This document shows positions 26,625 through 35,208 of a DNA stretch of 64,000 nucleotides, piece by piece. Position 1 is the stretch's first letter, and every line of letters starts with the position of its first letter. Both the position numbers and the translations under genes were made by a program. The DNA is from Jiangella endophytica (GTDB taxonomy: Bacteria; Actinomycetota; Actinomycetes; Jiangellales; Jiangellaceae): positions 248,001-312,000 of the forward strand of contig NZ_QVAI01000005.1 in assembly GCF_003427025.1 (NCBI RefSeq). Reading direction: 5' to 3'. Under the pieces are notes generated by a model, which was given only the letters and a program-made list of their open reading frames with translations, did no database searches and had not been told where the DNA came from.

Positions 26625-27775
26625 GTGATGTCCTCGAGACGCTGGTTGTCCGGTGCAGGGCTGTCGCTGGGGTAGTACGTCACCATGACCCAGCCGTCCT
26701 CGCCACGCTTGAACACGAGTCGTACGCCTGGATCGGGCCCGTCGGCGATCGGGTCGTACGGAATGGTACGCACCGGCGCGATGCACTCGTGGTCCTTCTT
26801 CATCGCGTCGCGGCGCATTCTCACCCAGTCGCGAGCGGCCTGCGGAGTGCCGGTGCCCGCGCCGCGGTGTGCCACCGCGTCGCCGGGAGCCAGCCTGCCC
26901 AGCTGGGCGTTGATGAAGAACGGCGCGACACCATCGACGGAGTGGTCCCGGAGGAAACCCTCGATGCCGTCCGGATGTCGGCGTGCCACTGTCATGAAGG
27001 CCTCGAGCGGTCGCACGAAGGCATCAGCACTCGTGAACGCGCCGGCATCGACCATGACCTGGTGTTTCGACACGACCTTGCCGTCGTCGCGGACGCGCCA
27101 GGAGTCGGCGCCTTCGGCGCCGTGGTCGGGTGGGCGGGTCCAGCCGGCTCGGAGTTCGAGGTCGCGGTCGCCGACCTGCGGACCGTGGATCTCGACCGCA
27201 TGGCAGTCCGGGTGCGACAGCCAGGCCCGGACGAGGGCCCGATGCTCGGGCTCGACCGCCGCCACGATGCGGTCGCGGGCGGCGTCGATGGTGGCCTGCT
27301 GGGCTCCGGGATGGGCGGCGGCGTCGGCCTTGGAGGTGGGGCGGCCGCTGGAGAGATCGCCCAGCACGGTCGCCACGTAGGAGCGGGCGAAGCCCTCGGA
27401 GAACGCGGAGAGGAACGCGCGGTCGCCGGGCCCGGCGAGTGGCCTGGCGTCGAGCGGAGGCAGCGGCGGCAGCTGGTGATGGTCGACGGCGAGGAGGGAG
27501 AGGAGGGCGTGCACCTCGGTGGCGATGGCGGTGCGGGTGGCGGCCGACAGCGCGGCCAGTGCGCCGGGCATGGCGCCGGCCGGCATCGCCGCGTCGTCGG
27601 CGGCGCGGCGGGCGAGGGGGTGCCGCCCGGCACGCGCGGTCTCGGAGGGACGGAGCGCGGCCCTCGTGACCCAGGCGGTCACGTCGTCGAGGCCGCGCTC
27701 GGCGTCGGCGCGGGCGCGCAGGAGCCCTTCGACCGCCTGACGCAGCACGCTCTGGCCGCTCGACCCACTCACCAC
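26621..27775 (-). CDS. Candidate polymorphic toxin-like protein, unknown family
   Basis: 384 residues, no signal peptide. Residues about 1-150 are Ala-rich and helical; about 160-230 hold LSHPDCHAVEIHGPQVGDRDLELRAG and similar mixed sequence. The last 150 residues contain KHQVMVDAGAFTSADAF, RRDAMKKDHECIAPVRTIPYDP and end with GVRLVFKRGEDGWVMVTYYP. A final strand of the type 'GW-V-T-YP' is common at the end of RNase toxins of polymorphic systems, and the following gene overlaps it like an immunity gene. GTG start at 27775, 40 bases after the subtilase, so a common transcript is likely. I cannot name the family; a phage-head or carrier-type protein is an alternative. Confidence 0.45.
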   Translation of the reverse strand: MVSGSSGQSVLRQAVEGLLRARADAERGLDDVTAWVTRAALRPSETARAGRHPLARRAADDAAMPAGAMPGALAALSAATRTAIATEVHALLSLLAVDHHQLPPLPPLDARPLAGPGDRAFLSAFSEGFARSYVATVLGDLSSGRPTSKADAAAHPGAQQATIDAARDRIVAAVEPEHRALVRAWLSHPDCHAVEIHGPQVGDRDLELRAGWTRPPDHGAEGADSWRVRDDGKVVSKHQVMVDAGAFTSADAFVRPLEAFMTVARRHPDGIEGFLRDHSVDGVAPFFINAQLGRLAPGDAVAHRGAGTGTPQAARDWVRMRRDAMKKDHECIAPVRTIPYDPIADGPDPGVRLVFKRGEDGWVMVTYYPSDSPAPDNQRLEDIT

Positions 27776-27815
27776 GTTCTCGAAGGTCGTCCGCGCACCG
27801 GTCCTGTGACAGGCG

Positions 27816-30131
27816 CTACGGCCAGGGAATCTCCGTGGTGGTCGGCGTCGACCACGGACCGTCGCTGATGGCGCCGAGCTCGCTCGCGGGCGGGCCGCTG
27901 ATCAACGGCGGGTTGAACGCGCCTTGTCCGTCGATGCCCGCCACCAGCCAGCTCTGCTCGGCGTCGTCGTCGATGCCCTCGAGCGGCCGGGCGCCGACGG
28001 GGGACTCGTCGACCTCCTGCCACTGACCGCCGTCCAGCCGCCACAGCCCGCTCGACGAGAGGGCCGAGCAGTCGCTCGCGGCGGTCTCCATGGTCGCGTA
28101 GAGCGCCGCGCCGTTGAAGAACACCTCGTCGATGATCAGCTCCTCCGGCACGGTCGCCTTGGCGATCTCCGTCAGGTCGGCGCCGTCGAGCACCGCGACC
28201 TCCGCGCCACAGGCTCCGTAGCCGGTGACGACGGCGACCTGGGCGTCGTCCGCGGCGACGGCGATCGGCGCCTGCGGCGAGCCCATGACGTCGTGCGACA
28301 GGTCGGCGGCGCCGGAGGCCGGATCGACCAGCCAGACCCGCTCGGACGCCTGCGCGCCGCCGGACTCGTGGACGAGCAGCTGCCCGCCGGCCGAGCCGAG
28401 CAGCGTCTTCGTGCCCACCGCGTCCGGCGGGAACGCCGGCGTCGTCGTCGCGACCTCGTCCAGGGTCGCCGCGTCGTACCAGGTGATCGTCCCGGCGTAG
28501 TCCATGCCGGCGACGAGGTCGGCGGCGGGCGCGCCGTCGACCGCGGCGTCCTGGACCAGCGCGGGCCGGCTCTCCGAGCACCAGCCGCACGGCACCTCCA
28601 CCGGCTGCGTGCTCGACCCGTCCCAGGAGAACAGCTCGCCGTCGTCGGCGCCGACGAGCAGCGACCCGTCCGACGTCCAGTCCACCCAGCGCACGGCGAC
28701 CTCGGGATCGATCTCCCGGACCCGCTGGACGCGTGCCCCGTCGAAGGCGAAGAGCTCGTCGTCGCGGACGAAGGCCGCCTGCGACCGCTCCGACGACGAC
28801 GGCGTCGCCGGCGGCTCGCCGCCCAGGACCTGCTCCAGCGCACCCGTGATGTTCAGGAGGCCGGCGCCCACGCCGGGGCCTTCGCGGTCGCCCTCGTCCA
28901 GCGGCTCGAGGTCGGCGGTGTCGAGGAGCGCGGTGGACACGTCGTTCGTCGTCGCCTCGGGCGCGGCGGCCTGGATCAGCGCGGCCGCGGCTGCGACGTG
29001 CGGGGCGGCCTGGGACGTGCCCTGGAGCTCCTCGTACTCGTCGCCCGGGTACGTGGACAGCACGGCGTTGCGCGCGTCGCCGCCACCCGGCGCGACGATG
29101 TCGATGTCGTCGTTCCGCGTCGAGTAGGCGGGCAGGTCGAAGTCCTCCTGCACGGCGCCGACGGCGATGACGCCCGGCAGGGCGGCCGGTGTCTGCCGCT
29201 GGCTCTTCTCGGCACAGCCGTCACCGCCGTCGCCGCAGTTCCCGCCGGAGGCGACCGGGACGACGTCGTTGTGCACGGCGAAGTACACCGCGGCCGCCTC
29301 GACCTCGAGGTCCTGGACATCGGCGGGTGTGAGCGGGTCCGGGAGAGGCGCGCCGAACGACATGTTGACGGCGTCGGCGCCGTGGTTGACCGCCCACATC
29401 AGGCCGCTCGGCCAGGTCTGCGCGGTCTCGTTCGTGCTCTGCAGTCGTATCGGCACGTCGAGCACACTCACGCGCGGTGCGACGCCGATGATGCCGCCGT
29501 TGTCACGCCGGGCCGCGGCGATGCCCGCCACGTGGGTGCCGTGGCCGTCCTCGTCGAGGTCGCCCTCGCCCGTGAAGTGCCGGCGTTCGACGACGGCGTC
29601 GTCGAGGTCCGGGTGCGCGGCGTCCACACCGGTGTCGAGAACCGCCAGGACGGCGCCGTCGCCGTCCGGCCAGGGCAGGTCGGCCGAGCCCTCCTCGGCG
29701 CCGAGCCGGTCCAGCGGCCACTGATCGTCCCGGCGGTCGTCGACCTCGTCGAGGGTGACGTCGCCGACGACACCCGCGGCGACGACGCCGGGCTCCTCCA
29801 GCAGCTCGGCGCGCCGCCCGTCGACCTCGTCCGCGGCGACGTACTCGGTGGTCGCGACCAGGCAGTCGTTCTCGTCGACGCGCACCACGTCGAGCGCGAC
29901 CAGTGCGTCGTCGTCGGGTGCGGCGACCGGCTCGTCCGGGCAACCGGGGTCGGGCCGGGCGCTCTCGATCAGCTCCCGCTGCTCGTCGCTGAGGATGTCG
30001 TCGAGCGCGGTGTCACCACGCGCGGTGTTGCCGTCGTCGCCGTCATCCCTGGTCACCATGACGATCACCACCACGGCGACGATGGCGGCACAGAGGCCGA
30101 GGGCGATTCCCAGCAGCAGGGGGCGCTTCAC
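27816..30131 (-). CDS. Membrane-anchored subtilisin-like serine protease with propeller-like C-terminus
   Basis: 771 residues. An N-terminal helix (about 5-27) anchors or exports the protein, followed by an acidic prodomain-like region (about 30-145). The S8 catalytic domain shows Asp in VLAVLDTGVDAAHPD, His in DGHGTHVAGIAA, the oxyanion Asn in PVASGGNCGDG and Ser in QGTSQAAPHVAAA (Gln replaces the usual Met). From about residue 430 the chain has repeated beta motifs resembling a WD/YVTN propeller and several cysteine pairs. I prefer GTG 30131 (MKRPLLLGIAL); GTGs at 30140 and 30149 are possible. It precedes the toxin-like gene by 40 bases and might process a secreted partner. Confidence 0.88.
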   Translation of the reverse strand: MKRPLLLGIALGLCAAIVAVVVIVMVTRDDGDDGNTARGDTALDDILSDEQRELIESARPDPGCPDEPVAAPDDDALVALDVVRVDENDCLVATTEYVAADEVDGRRAELLEEPGVVAAGVVGDVTLDEVDDRRDDQWPLDRLGAEEGSADLPWPDGDGAVLAVLDTGVDAAHPDLDDAVVERRHFTGEGDLDEDGHGTHVAGIAAARRDNGGIIGVAPRVSVLDVPIRLQSTNETAQTWPSGLMWAVNHGADAVNMSFGAPLPDPLTPADVQDLEVEAAAVYFAVHNDVVPVASGGNCGDGGDGCAEKSQRQTPAALPGVIAVGAVQEDFDLPAYSTRNDDIDIVAPGGGDARNAVLSTYPGDEYEELQGTSQAAPHVAAAAALIQAAAPEATTNDVSTALLDTADLEPLDEGDREGPGVGAGLLNITGALEQVLGGEPPATPSSSERSQAAFVRDDELFAFDGARVQRVREIDPEVAVRWVDWTSDGSLLVGADDGELFSWDGSSTQPVEVPCGWCSESRPALVQDAAVDGAPAADLVAGMDYAGTITWYDAATLDEVATTTPAFPPDAVGTKTLLGSAGGQLLVHESGGAQASERVWLVDPASGAADLSHDVMGSPQAPIAVAADDAQVAVVTGYGACGAEVAVLDGADLTEIAKATVPEELIIDEVFFNGAALYATMETAASDCSALSSSGLWRLDGGQWQEVDESPVGARPLEGIDDDAEQSWLVAGIDGQGAFNPPLISGPPASELGAISDGPWSTPTTTEIPWP

Positions 30132-30155
30132 GGCCGGCACCCTACACACCGCGGG

Positions 30156-30332
30156 TCACACCTGGCGCTTGACCCGCTCTCCCGGCGGCAGCGGCTCGTT
30201 GTGCACGACGACGTCGAACTCGCCGCGGATCTCGATGCGTCTGGCGTCGCCGTCGGCGGCTTTCAGCGCTTGCGCCCAGACGGCGGGATTGACGCGCAGT
30301 ACGGTGACTTCGTCGTCGGGCTTCTTCGGCAC
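30156..30332 (-). CDS. Small conserved-looking hypothetical protein (58 aa)
   Basis: GTG at 30332 opens a 58-residue frame whose product starts PKKPDDEVTVLRVNPAVW and continues with a basic/acidic strand-rich segment (RIEIRGEFDVVVHNE) ending near the TGA at 30156. The pattern looks like real protein rather than a GC shadow, and short proteins with 'VTVLRVNP-VW-AL--A-GD--R' are familiar in actinobacteria. No domain is known to me. It lies just before the subtilase gene and probably shares its transcript. No signal peptide. Confidence 0.65.
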   Translation of the reverse strand: MPKKPDDEVTVLRVNPAVWAQALKAADGDARRIEIRGEFDVVVHNEPLPPGERVKRQV

Positions 30333-30384
30333 CGGGTCACCGTACGCCCGTCAGGTGTCCGCCAGATGTCGCGCCACGCGGGCG

Positions 30385-31602
30385 TCACACACCGCGTGCC
30401 GCCAGCACCCGGCCCAGCGCGTCGACCGCGACGTCGATCTCGTCGCGGGTCACCACCAGCGGCGGCGCGAACCGGATCGTCGAGCCGTGGGTGTCCTTGA
30501 CGAGGACGCCCTCGCTCAGCAGCGCCTCGCACGCCTCGCGGCCGCTCATCAGCTCCGGGTTGATGTCGACGCCGGCCCACAGACCACGGCCGCGGACCTC
30601 GACCACGCCCCGCCCGATCAGCTCGCCGAGCCGCGCGTGCAGGTGCGCGCCGAGCTCGGTGGCCGCCCGCTGCCACTCGCCGGTCGACAGCATGGCGACG
30701 ACGGCGCGGCCGGCCGCGCAGGCCAGCGGGTTGCCGCCGAACGTGCTGCCGTGTTCGCCGGGGTGGATGACGCCGAGGACGTCGTGATCGCCGACGACGG
30801 CGGACACCGGGACGACGCCGCCGCCCAGCGCCTTGCCGAGCAGGTAGAGGTCCGGAACGACGCCCTCGTGCTCGCAGGCGAACGTGGTGCCGGTGCGGCC
30901 GAGGCCGGACTGGATCTCGTCGGCGATGAACAGCACCTGCCGCTCGTCGCACAGCCGGCGCACCTGGGTGAGGTACCCGGACGGCGGGACGACGACGCCG
31001 GCCTCGCCCTGGATCGGCTCGACCAGCACGGCCACCGTCGTCTCGTCGATCGCGGCCGCCATCGCCGCGGCGTCGCCGTACGGCACCACCCGGAAGCCCG
31101 GCGTGAACGGGCCGAAGTGGGTCCGCGCGACCGGGTCGGTGGAGAAGCTGACGACGCTGATCGTGCGGCCGTGGAAGTTGCCGTCGGCCACGATGATCGT
31201 CGCCTGGTTCTCAGGCACGCCCTTGACCTCGTAGCCCCACTTGCGGGCGACCTTGAGGCCGGTTTCGACCGCCTCGGCGCCGGTGTTCATCGGCAGTACG
31301 AGGTCCTTGCCGGCGAGGTCGGCCAGCTCGCGGGCGAACGGCCCGAGCACGTCATGGTGGAACGCACGGCTGGTCAGCGTGACGCGGTCCAGTTGCGCCT
31401 TGACCGCGGCGACGATGTCCGGGTGCCGGTGGCCGAAGTTCACGGCGGAGTACGCCGCGAGGAAGTCGAGGTAGCGGCGGCCCTCGACGTCGGTGACCCA
31501 CGCGCCCTCGGCGTCGCTGACGACGACCGGGAGCGGATGGTAGTTGTGCGCGGTGCTGCTCTCGACGAGGGCGATCGCGTCCTGGGTGCGGGTGGTCTGC
31601 AT
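30385..31602 (-). CDS. rocD: Ornithine aminotransferase
   Basis: PLP enzyme converting ornithine and 2-oxoglutarate to glutamate-5-semialdehyde and glutamate. The 405 residues show the class III aminotransferase blocks AYSAVNFGHRHPDIV, NTGAEAVETGLKVARKWGY, FHGRTISVVSFS, LVEPIQGEAGVVVP, FIADEIQSGLGRTG and the Schiff-base Lys in LLGKALGGG. The YSAVNFGHRHP motif and the phenylalanine-rich entry are characteristic of OAT rather than acetylornithine transaminase. ATG 31602, 2 bases after the dimethylargininase stop, preceded by GAGGAGCGC. Together they form an arginine/ornithine breakdown operon opposite an Lrp regulator. Confidence 0.95.
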   Translation of the reverse strand: MQTTRTQDAIALVESSTAHNYHPLPVVVSDAEGAWVTDVEGRRYLDFLAAYSAVNFGHRHPDIVAAVKAQLDRVTLTSRAFHHDVLGPFARELADLAGKDLVLPMNTGAEAVETGLKVARKWGYEVKGVPENQATIIVADGNFHGRTISVVSFSTDPVARTHFGPFTPGFRVVPYGDAAAMAAAIDETTVAVLVEPIQGEAGVVVPPSGYLTQVRRLCDERQVLFIADEIQSGLGRTGTTFACEHEGVVPDLYLLGKALGGGVVPVSAVVGDHDVLGVIHPGEHGSTFGGNPLACAAGRAVVAMLSTGEWQRAATELGAHLHARLGELIGRGVVEVRGRGLWAGVDINPELMSGREACEALLSEGVLVKDTHGSTIRFAPPLVVTRDEIDVAVDALGRVLAARGV

Positions 31603-31604
31603 GG

Positions 31605-32477
31605 TCACGAGCGCTCCTCGGCGATGGATGGGTGGTGCAGTTCCAGAGTGGCGCACTTGACGCCGCCTCCGGACTTCAAGAGCTCGGACACGTCGACGGG
31701 AACCGGCTCGAACCCGGCCCGGGCGACGGCGTCGGCCAGCTCGCCGGCCTGCTCGGCCAGCACGACGTGCCGGCCGTCGCTCACGGCGTTCAGCCCGAGC
31801 ACGAGGGCGTCGGCCTCGGTGGCGACGATCGCCTCGGGGAAGAGCGCCGCCAGGATCGCCTGGCTGGCCGGGGCGAATGCGGGCGGGTAGTAGGCGATCG
31901 TCTGCCGGTCGAGCACGGCCAGCGCGGTGTCGAGGTGGTAGAAGCGCGGGTCGACCAGCTCCAGCGGGACCACCGGCGTCCCGAAGACGGCGGCCAGCTC
32001 GGCGTGCGCGGCGGGGTCGGAGCGGAACCCGGCGCCGGCCAGGATCCGCCCGGCGGCCCAGGCGAAGTCGCCCTCGCCCTCGTTGACGGCGGCCGGCTCG
32101 GTGACCGCGACGCCGCGTTCCTCCAGCCAGGACCGGTGCGCGGGCGCCTCGTCGGCGCGCACCAGCTCGCGGAACCGTGCGCCCAGCGCGCGGTCGCCGA
32201 CCACGAACGCGCCGTTCGCCGCGAACACCATGTCCGGCAGTCCGGGCCGCGGGCCGAGCAGCTGGACGCGGTGGCCGAGTCGCTCGTAGGTCGCGCGCAG
32301 CTCGTCCCACTGGGCGAGCGCGCGGTCGCGGTCGACCGGCTGGGCCGGGTCCATCCAGACGTTGATCGAGTAGTGCACGGCGAAGTGGTCGGGGCGGCAC
32401 ATCACGTAGTCGCGGGTCGTCGCGACGCGATGGCCGCGCGGGAGCCGGGTCAGCTCCGTGGCGTCGTTCACGGTCAC
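31605..32477 (-). CDS. Dimethylargininase/amidinohydrolase (DDAH-like)
   Basis: 290-residue pentein-fold enzyme. The catalytic set is visible: Glu/Asp in NEGEGDFAW, His in DPRFYHLDTAL and the nucleophile Cys in SGGGVKCATLELHHP. N,N-dimethylarginine dimethylaminohydrolase yields citrulline and dimethylamine; some relatives act on arginine itself. The early MCRPDHFAVHYSINVWM matches this group. I chose GTG 32477; upstream in-frame codons lie inside the divergent promoter, and no ribosome site is seen, so the mRNA may be nearly leaderless. The rocD partner suggests a route toward glutamate, with ornithine coming from elsewhere. Confidence 0.9.
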   Translation of the reverse strand: MTVNDATELTRLPRGHRVATTRDYVMCRPDHFAVHYSINVWMDPAQPVDRDRALAQWDELRATYERLGHRVQLLGPRPGLPDMVFAANGAFVVGDRALGARFRELVRADEAPAHRSWLEERGVAVTEPAAVNEGEGDFAWAAGRILAGAGFRSDPAAHAELAAVFGTPVVPLELVDPRFYHLDTALAVLDRQTIAYYPPAFAPASQAILAALFPEAIVATEADALVLGLNAVSDGRHVVLAEQAGELADAVARAGFEPVPVDVSELLKSGGGVKCATLELHHPSIAEERS

Positions 32478-32521
32478 AGCAGAAACGTAGAGCGGGGGCA
32501 GGGTGGCGATCGAGATCGTTC

Positions 32522-32582
32522 CGTTGCGTGTGTAGAGGCGAAACGTTGCGTCTGCTCTCGAACAGACGGCGATTCGTTGCGT
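32522..32582. promoter_or_regulatory. Three phased CGTTGCGT repeats in the Lrp/ddaH-rocD divergent promoter
   Basis: CGTTGCGT occurs at 32522-32529, 32544-32551 and 32575-32582. Start-to-start spacings are 22 and 31 bases, close to two and three helical turns, so all three face the same side of DNA. Between the last two lies GTCTG...CAGAC, a short inverted repeat. Lrp/AsnC octamers wrap DNA with phased sites, which fits this layout. The repeats are directly seen; the regulator assignment is inferred. Confidence 0.7.
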
Positions 32583-32611
32583 TCGATGGGCGGAACGGGG
32601 ACGATCCACCC

Positions 32612-33082
32612 ATGACACTCGACGCGCTGGACGAGCGGATCATCCGCGTCCTCATGGCCGACGGCCGGGCCAGCTACGGCGCCATCGGCGCGAAGGTCAG
32701 CCTGTCCGCACCCGCGGTGAAGCGCCGGGTCGACCGGCTGCGCGCCCGCGGCGTCGTCACCGGGTTCACCGTCCGGGTCGAGCCGGCCGAGATCGGCTGG
32801 AGCACCGAGGCCTACGTCGAACTGTTCTGCAACCCGCGCACGGCGGGCGAGCAGATCGCCCGCCGCGTCCAGACCTACCCGGAGGTCGTCGAGGCGTTCA
32901 TGGTCACCGGCGACGCGGACGCCCTGCTGCACGTCTTCGCGGGAAGCATGCAGCACTTCGAGCGGGTGCTGACCGAGATCTCCGCCGAGCCGTTCGTCGC
33001 CCGCACCCGCAGCGTCCTGGTGCTGTCGCCGTTGCTCCGGCGGGTTCAGGCACCGCGAACGGACGAGGACACCGCCGGCTGA
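32612..33082 (+). CDS. Lrp/AsnC-family transcriptional regulator
   Basis: 156-residue regulator: an N-terminal helix-turn-helix (LDALDERIIRVLMADGRASYGAIGAKVSLSAPAVKRRVDRLRARGVV) and a C-terminal RAM/ACT-like effector domain (about 65-145) with the usual GDADALLHVF. It is divergent from the ddaH-rocD operon and therefore likely an arginine- or ornithine-responsive activator of it, as with other Lrp-type regulators next to rocD. ATG 32612; upstream GTG/ATG codons in frame lie within the operator repeats. It is followed by the NlpC/P60 gene after about 160 bases with no hairpin. Confidence 0.93.
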   Translation: MTLDALDERIIRVLMADGRASYGAIGAKVSLSAPAVKRRVDRLRARGVVTGFTVRVEPAEIGWSTEAYVELFCNPRTAGEQIARRVQTYPEVVEAFMVTGDADALLHVFAGSMQHFERVLTEISAEPFVARTRSVLVLSPLLRRVQAPRTDEDTAG

Positions 33083-33241
33083 CTTGACCGGATTGTCCAG
33101 CGCTTTCGCGAATTACACGCGTGTGGTTTGTCAAGGCGACACGCCGTGTGACTCCTGAAATTCCTGTGATTCCTGTTCTCTAGCGTGACTTTCTTGGCTA
33201 CTGTGCTTCGTGGGACGCCAGGTACGGGGGAGGTTGCCAGA

Positions 33242-34615
33242 GTGCGAAACGGGGTGTTGGCGGGGGTGCTCGCCACCGCTTTGGCCGCCGGCGTGGTCGG
33301 GCCGGCTCACGCCGACCCGGCCGTTCCCACCGAGTCCGACCTCCAGGACGCCCGCGACGCCGAGGCATCCGCCGCCGGCGACGTCGCCGCGCTGGAGGCA
33401 CGGCTGGCCGAGCTGACGGCGCGGGTCGACGCGCTGTACATCGAGGCGGCCAAGGCGATCGAGGCGTACAACGGCGCGCGCGTGCTGCTCGAGCAGGCCA
33501 CCGAGGCGGAGACGACGGCGCGCGAGGCGGCACAGCAGCGAGGCGCCGAGGCCGAGCGGGCCCGCGTCGAACTGGGCCGGATGGCCGCGGCGACGTACAG
33601 CCAGGGCGGTCAGCTGGCCGGCGTCGGCATGGTGCTCGGCGCCGAGGACGGGCAGGCGCTGTACGAGGGCATGGGCGCGCTGCGCGCCGTCACCCGCTCG
33701 CAGACGACCATCGCGCAGCGGGCGCGTGACGCCCGGCAGACGGCCGACGACGCCGCGGCACAGGCGGCGACCGCGTTGGCGGAACGGTCCGCGGCCGCTG
33801 AGCAGGCCGACGCCGCCCGGGCCGCAGCCGAGGCCGCCGTCGCCGGGCAGGAGCAGGCGGTCGCCGCCGTCGAGTCGCAGCGGAGCGCCGCGATCACCCA
33901 GCTTGCCGCCGCCCGCGGCACCACCGTCGTGCTGGAGCGGCAGCACCAGGAGGCGTTGGCCGCAGAGCAGGAACAGGCCGAGCAGGAACAGGCCGAGCAG
34001 GAACAGGCGGAGCAGCAGCCGACCGAGCCGCCCGCGCCGACCAGCGAGCCGTCGGTCGGCCCGCCGGACGACCCGACGGTCCTGGTCGAGCCGACCGCTC
34101 CGCCGCAACCGACGACGGAGCCGAGCACGCCGCCGCAGCCGACGACACCGCCGCAGCCGACGACACCGCCTCAGCCGCCGCAGCCCACCGTCGAGCCGTC
34201 ACCGGAGCCGACCGAGGAGCCGGAGGAGCCCGAGCAGCCGGATCCGCCGTCCAACGGCGCCCAGGCCGCCGTCGACTACGCGTACGCCCAGGTCGGCAAG
34301 CCGTACGCGTGGGGCGCCGACGGCCCGAACAGCTTCGACTGCTCCGGCCTCACCATGCGCGCCTGGGAGGCCGGCGGGGTCGACCTGCCGCACTGGAGCG
34401 TTGCGCAGGCGCAGCGGGTCGACCACGTCTCGTACTCGGCGCTGCGGCCCGGCGACCTGATCTTCTGGTCCGACAACGGCCAGGCCTCCGGGGTGTACCA
34501 CGTGGGCCTGTACATCGGCGGCGGGAAGATGATCCACGCGCCGCGGCCGGGCAAGAACGTCGAGGTCCAGAACGTCTTCTACTGGGTCGACCCGTCGTTC
34601 TACGGCCGTGTCTAG
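33242..34615 (+). CDS. Secreted NlpC/P60 peptidoglycan endopeptidase with coiled-coil N-terminus
   Basis: 457-residue wall hydrolase of the RipA/CwlO style. It starts with a Sec signal peptide (VRNGVLAGVLATALAAGVVGPAHA), followed by a long Ala/Glu coiled coil (about 30-250), EQEQAEQ repeats, a Pro/Thr/Gln-rich linker (about 260-340) and an NlpC/P60 domain. The catalytic triad is C367 (FDCSGLT), H420 (YHVGLYIG) and H432 (MIHAPRPG). It should cut D-Glu/meso-DAP links in stem peptides. GTG 33242 lies 8 bases after GGGGGAGG. The coiled coil probably keeps the enzyme inactive until bound by a partner. It is tail to tail with ppa, 3 bases apart. Confidence 0.95.
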   Translation: MRNGVLAGVLATALAAGVVGPAHADPAVPTESDLQDARDAEASAAGDVAALEARLAELTARVDALYIEAAKAIEAYNGARVLLEQATEAETTAREAAQQRGAEAERARVELGRMAAATYSQGGQLAGVGMVLGAEDGQALYEGMGALRAVTRSQTTIAQRARDARQTADDAAAQAATALAERSAAAEQADAARAAAEAAVAGQEQAVAAVESQRSAAITQLAAARGTTVVLERQHQEALAAEQEQAEQEQAEQEQAEQQPTEPPAPTSEPSVGPPDDPTVLVEPTAPPQPTTEPSTPPQPTTPPQPTTPPQPPQPTVEPSPEPTEEPEEPEQPDPPSNGAQAAVDYAYAQVGKPYAWGADGPNSFDCSGLTMRAWEAGGVDLPHWSVAQAQRVDHVSYSALRPGDLIFWSDNGQASGVYHVGLYIGGGKMIHAPRPGKNVEVQNVFYWVDPSFYGRV

Positions 34616-34618
34616 AAC

Positions 34619-35113
34619 CTAGTGCGCTCCGCCCGACTCGACGAGCCGCTGGCGGGAGGCCTCGATCTCCTCCTCTGCGGCGGCGCGGTCGACCCAGGTG
34701 GCGCCCTCGACCGACTTGCCCGGCTCGAGGTCCTTGTAGATCTCGAAAAAGTGCTGAATCTCGAGGCGGTCGAACTCGGGCACGTCGCCGATGTCCTGGA
34801 ACGTGACCTTCCGGGGGTCGCCGGCCGGCACGCAGAGCACCTTGTCGTCGCCGCCGGCCTCGTCCTTCATCCGGAACATGCCGATGGCGCGGCAGCGGAT
34901 GAGGCAGCCCGGGAACGTCGGCTCCTCGAGGATCACCAGGGCGTCGAGCGGGTCGCCGTCCAGGCCCAGGGTGTCGTCGATGAACCCGTAGTCGTGGGGA
35001 TAGCGAGTCGACGTGAAGAGGCGGCGGTCGAGTCTGATGCGACCCGTCTCGTGGTCCATTTCGTACTTGTTCCGGCTCCCCGCCGGTATCTCGATGGTGA
35101 CGTCGAACTCCAC
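34619..35113 (-). CDS. ppa: Inorganic pyrophosphatase
   Basis: Family I soluble pyrophosphatase, 164 residues, hydrolysing PPi and so pulling biosynthetic reactions forward. Typical blocks are [47 protein letters not shown] (Mg-binding Asp cluster) and [15 protein letters not shown] at 35113, with a likely ribosome site AGGTGGAG. Length and sequence fit the short actinobacterial type. It is divergent from dacB, sharing about 95 bases of promoter region. Confidence 0.97.
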   Translation of the reverse strand: MEFDVTIEIPAGSRNKYEMDHETGRIRLDRRLFTSTRYPHDYGFIDDTLGLDGDPLDALVILEEPTFPGCLIRCRAIGMFRMKDEAGGDDKVLCVPAGDPRKVTFQDIGDVPEFDRLEIQHFFEIYKDLEPGKSVEGATWVDRAAAEEEIEASRQRLVESGGAH

Positions 35114-35208
35114 CTGTAGGTCCTTCCCCCAAGCGTCCCGATGTGCTGGTCGGGTCCAGTCTCCCGTACGGTGATGTCCGCCGTGTCAACAGGTTGAGGG
35201 GGACGACG

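Noticed and set aside
26109-30332. Type VII secretion locus
   Set aside because: A subtilase beside a toxin-like gene suggested it, but there are no EccC/EccD/WXG100 genes in the window and the protease anchor is N-terminal, unlike mycosins.
33083-33241. Possible ydaO-type (c-di-AMP) riboswitch before the NlpC/P60 gene
   Set aside because: Such switches often precede wall hydrolase genes in actinobacteria, and GGTACGGGGGA looked suggestive. The rest of the conserved core and its stems could not be found, and the region is short. A covariance-model search would decide.
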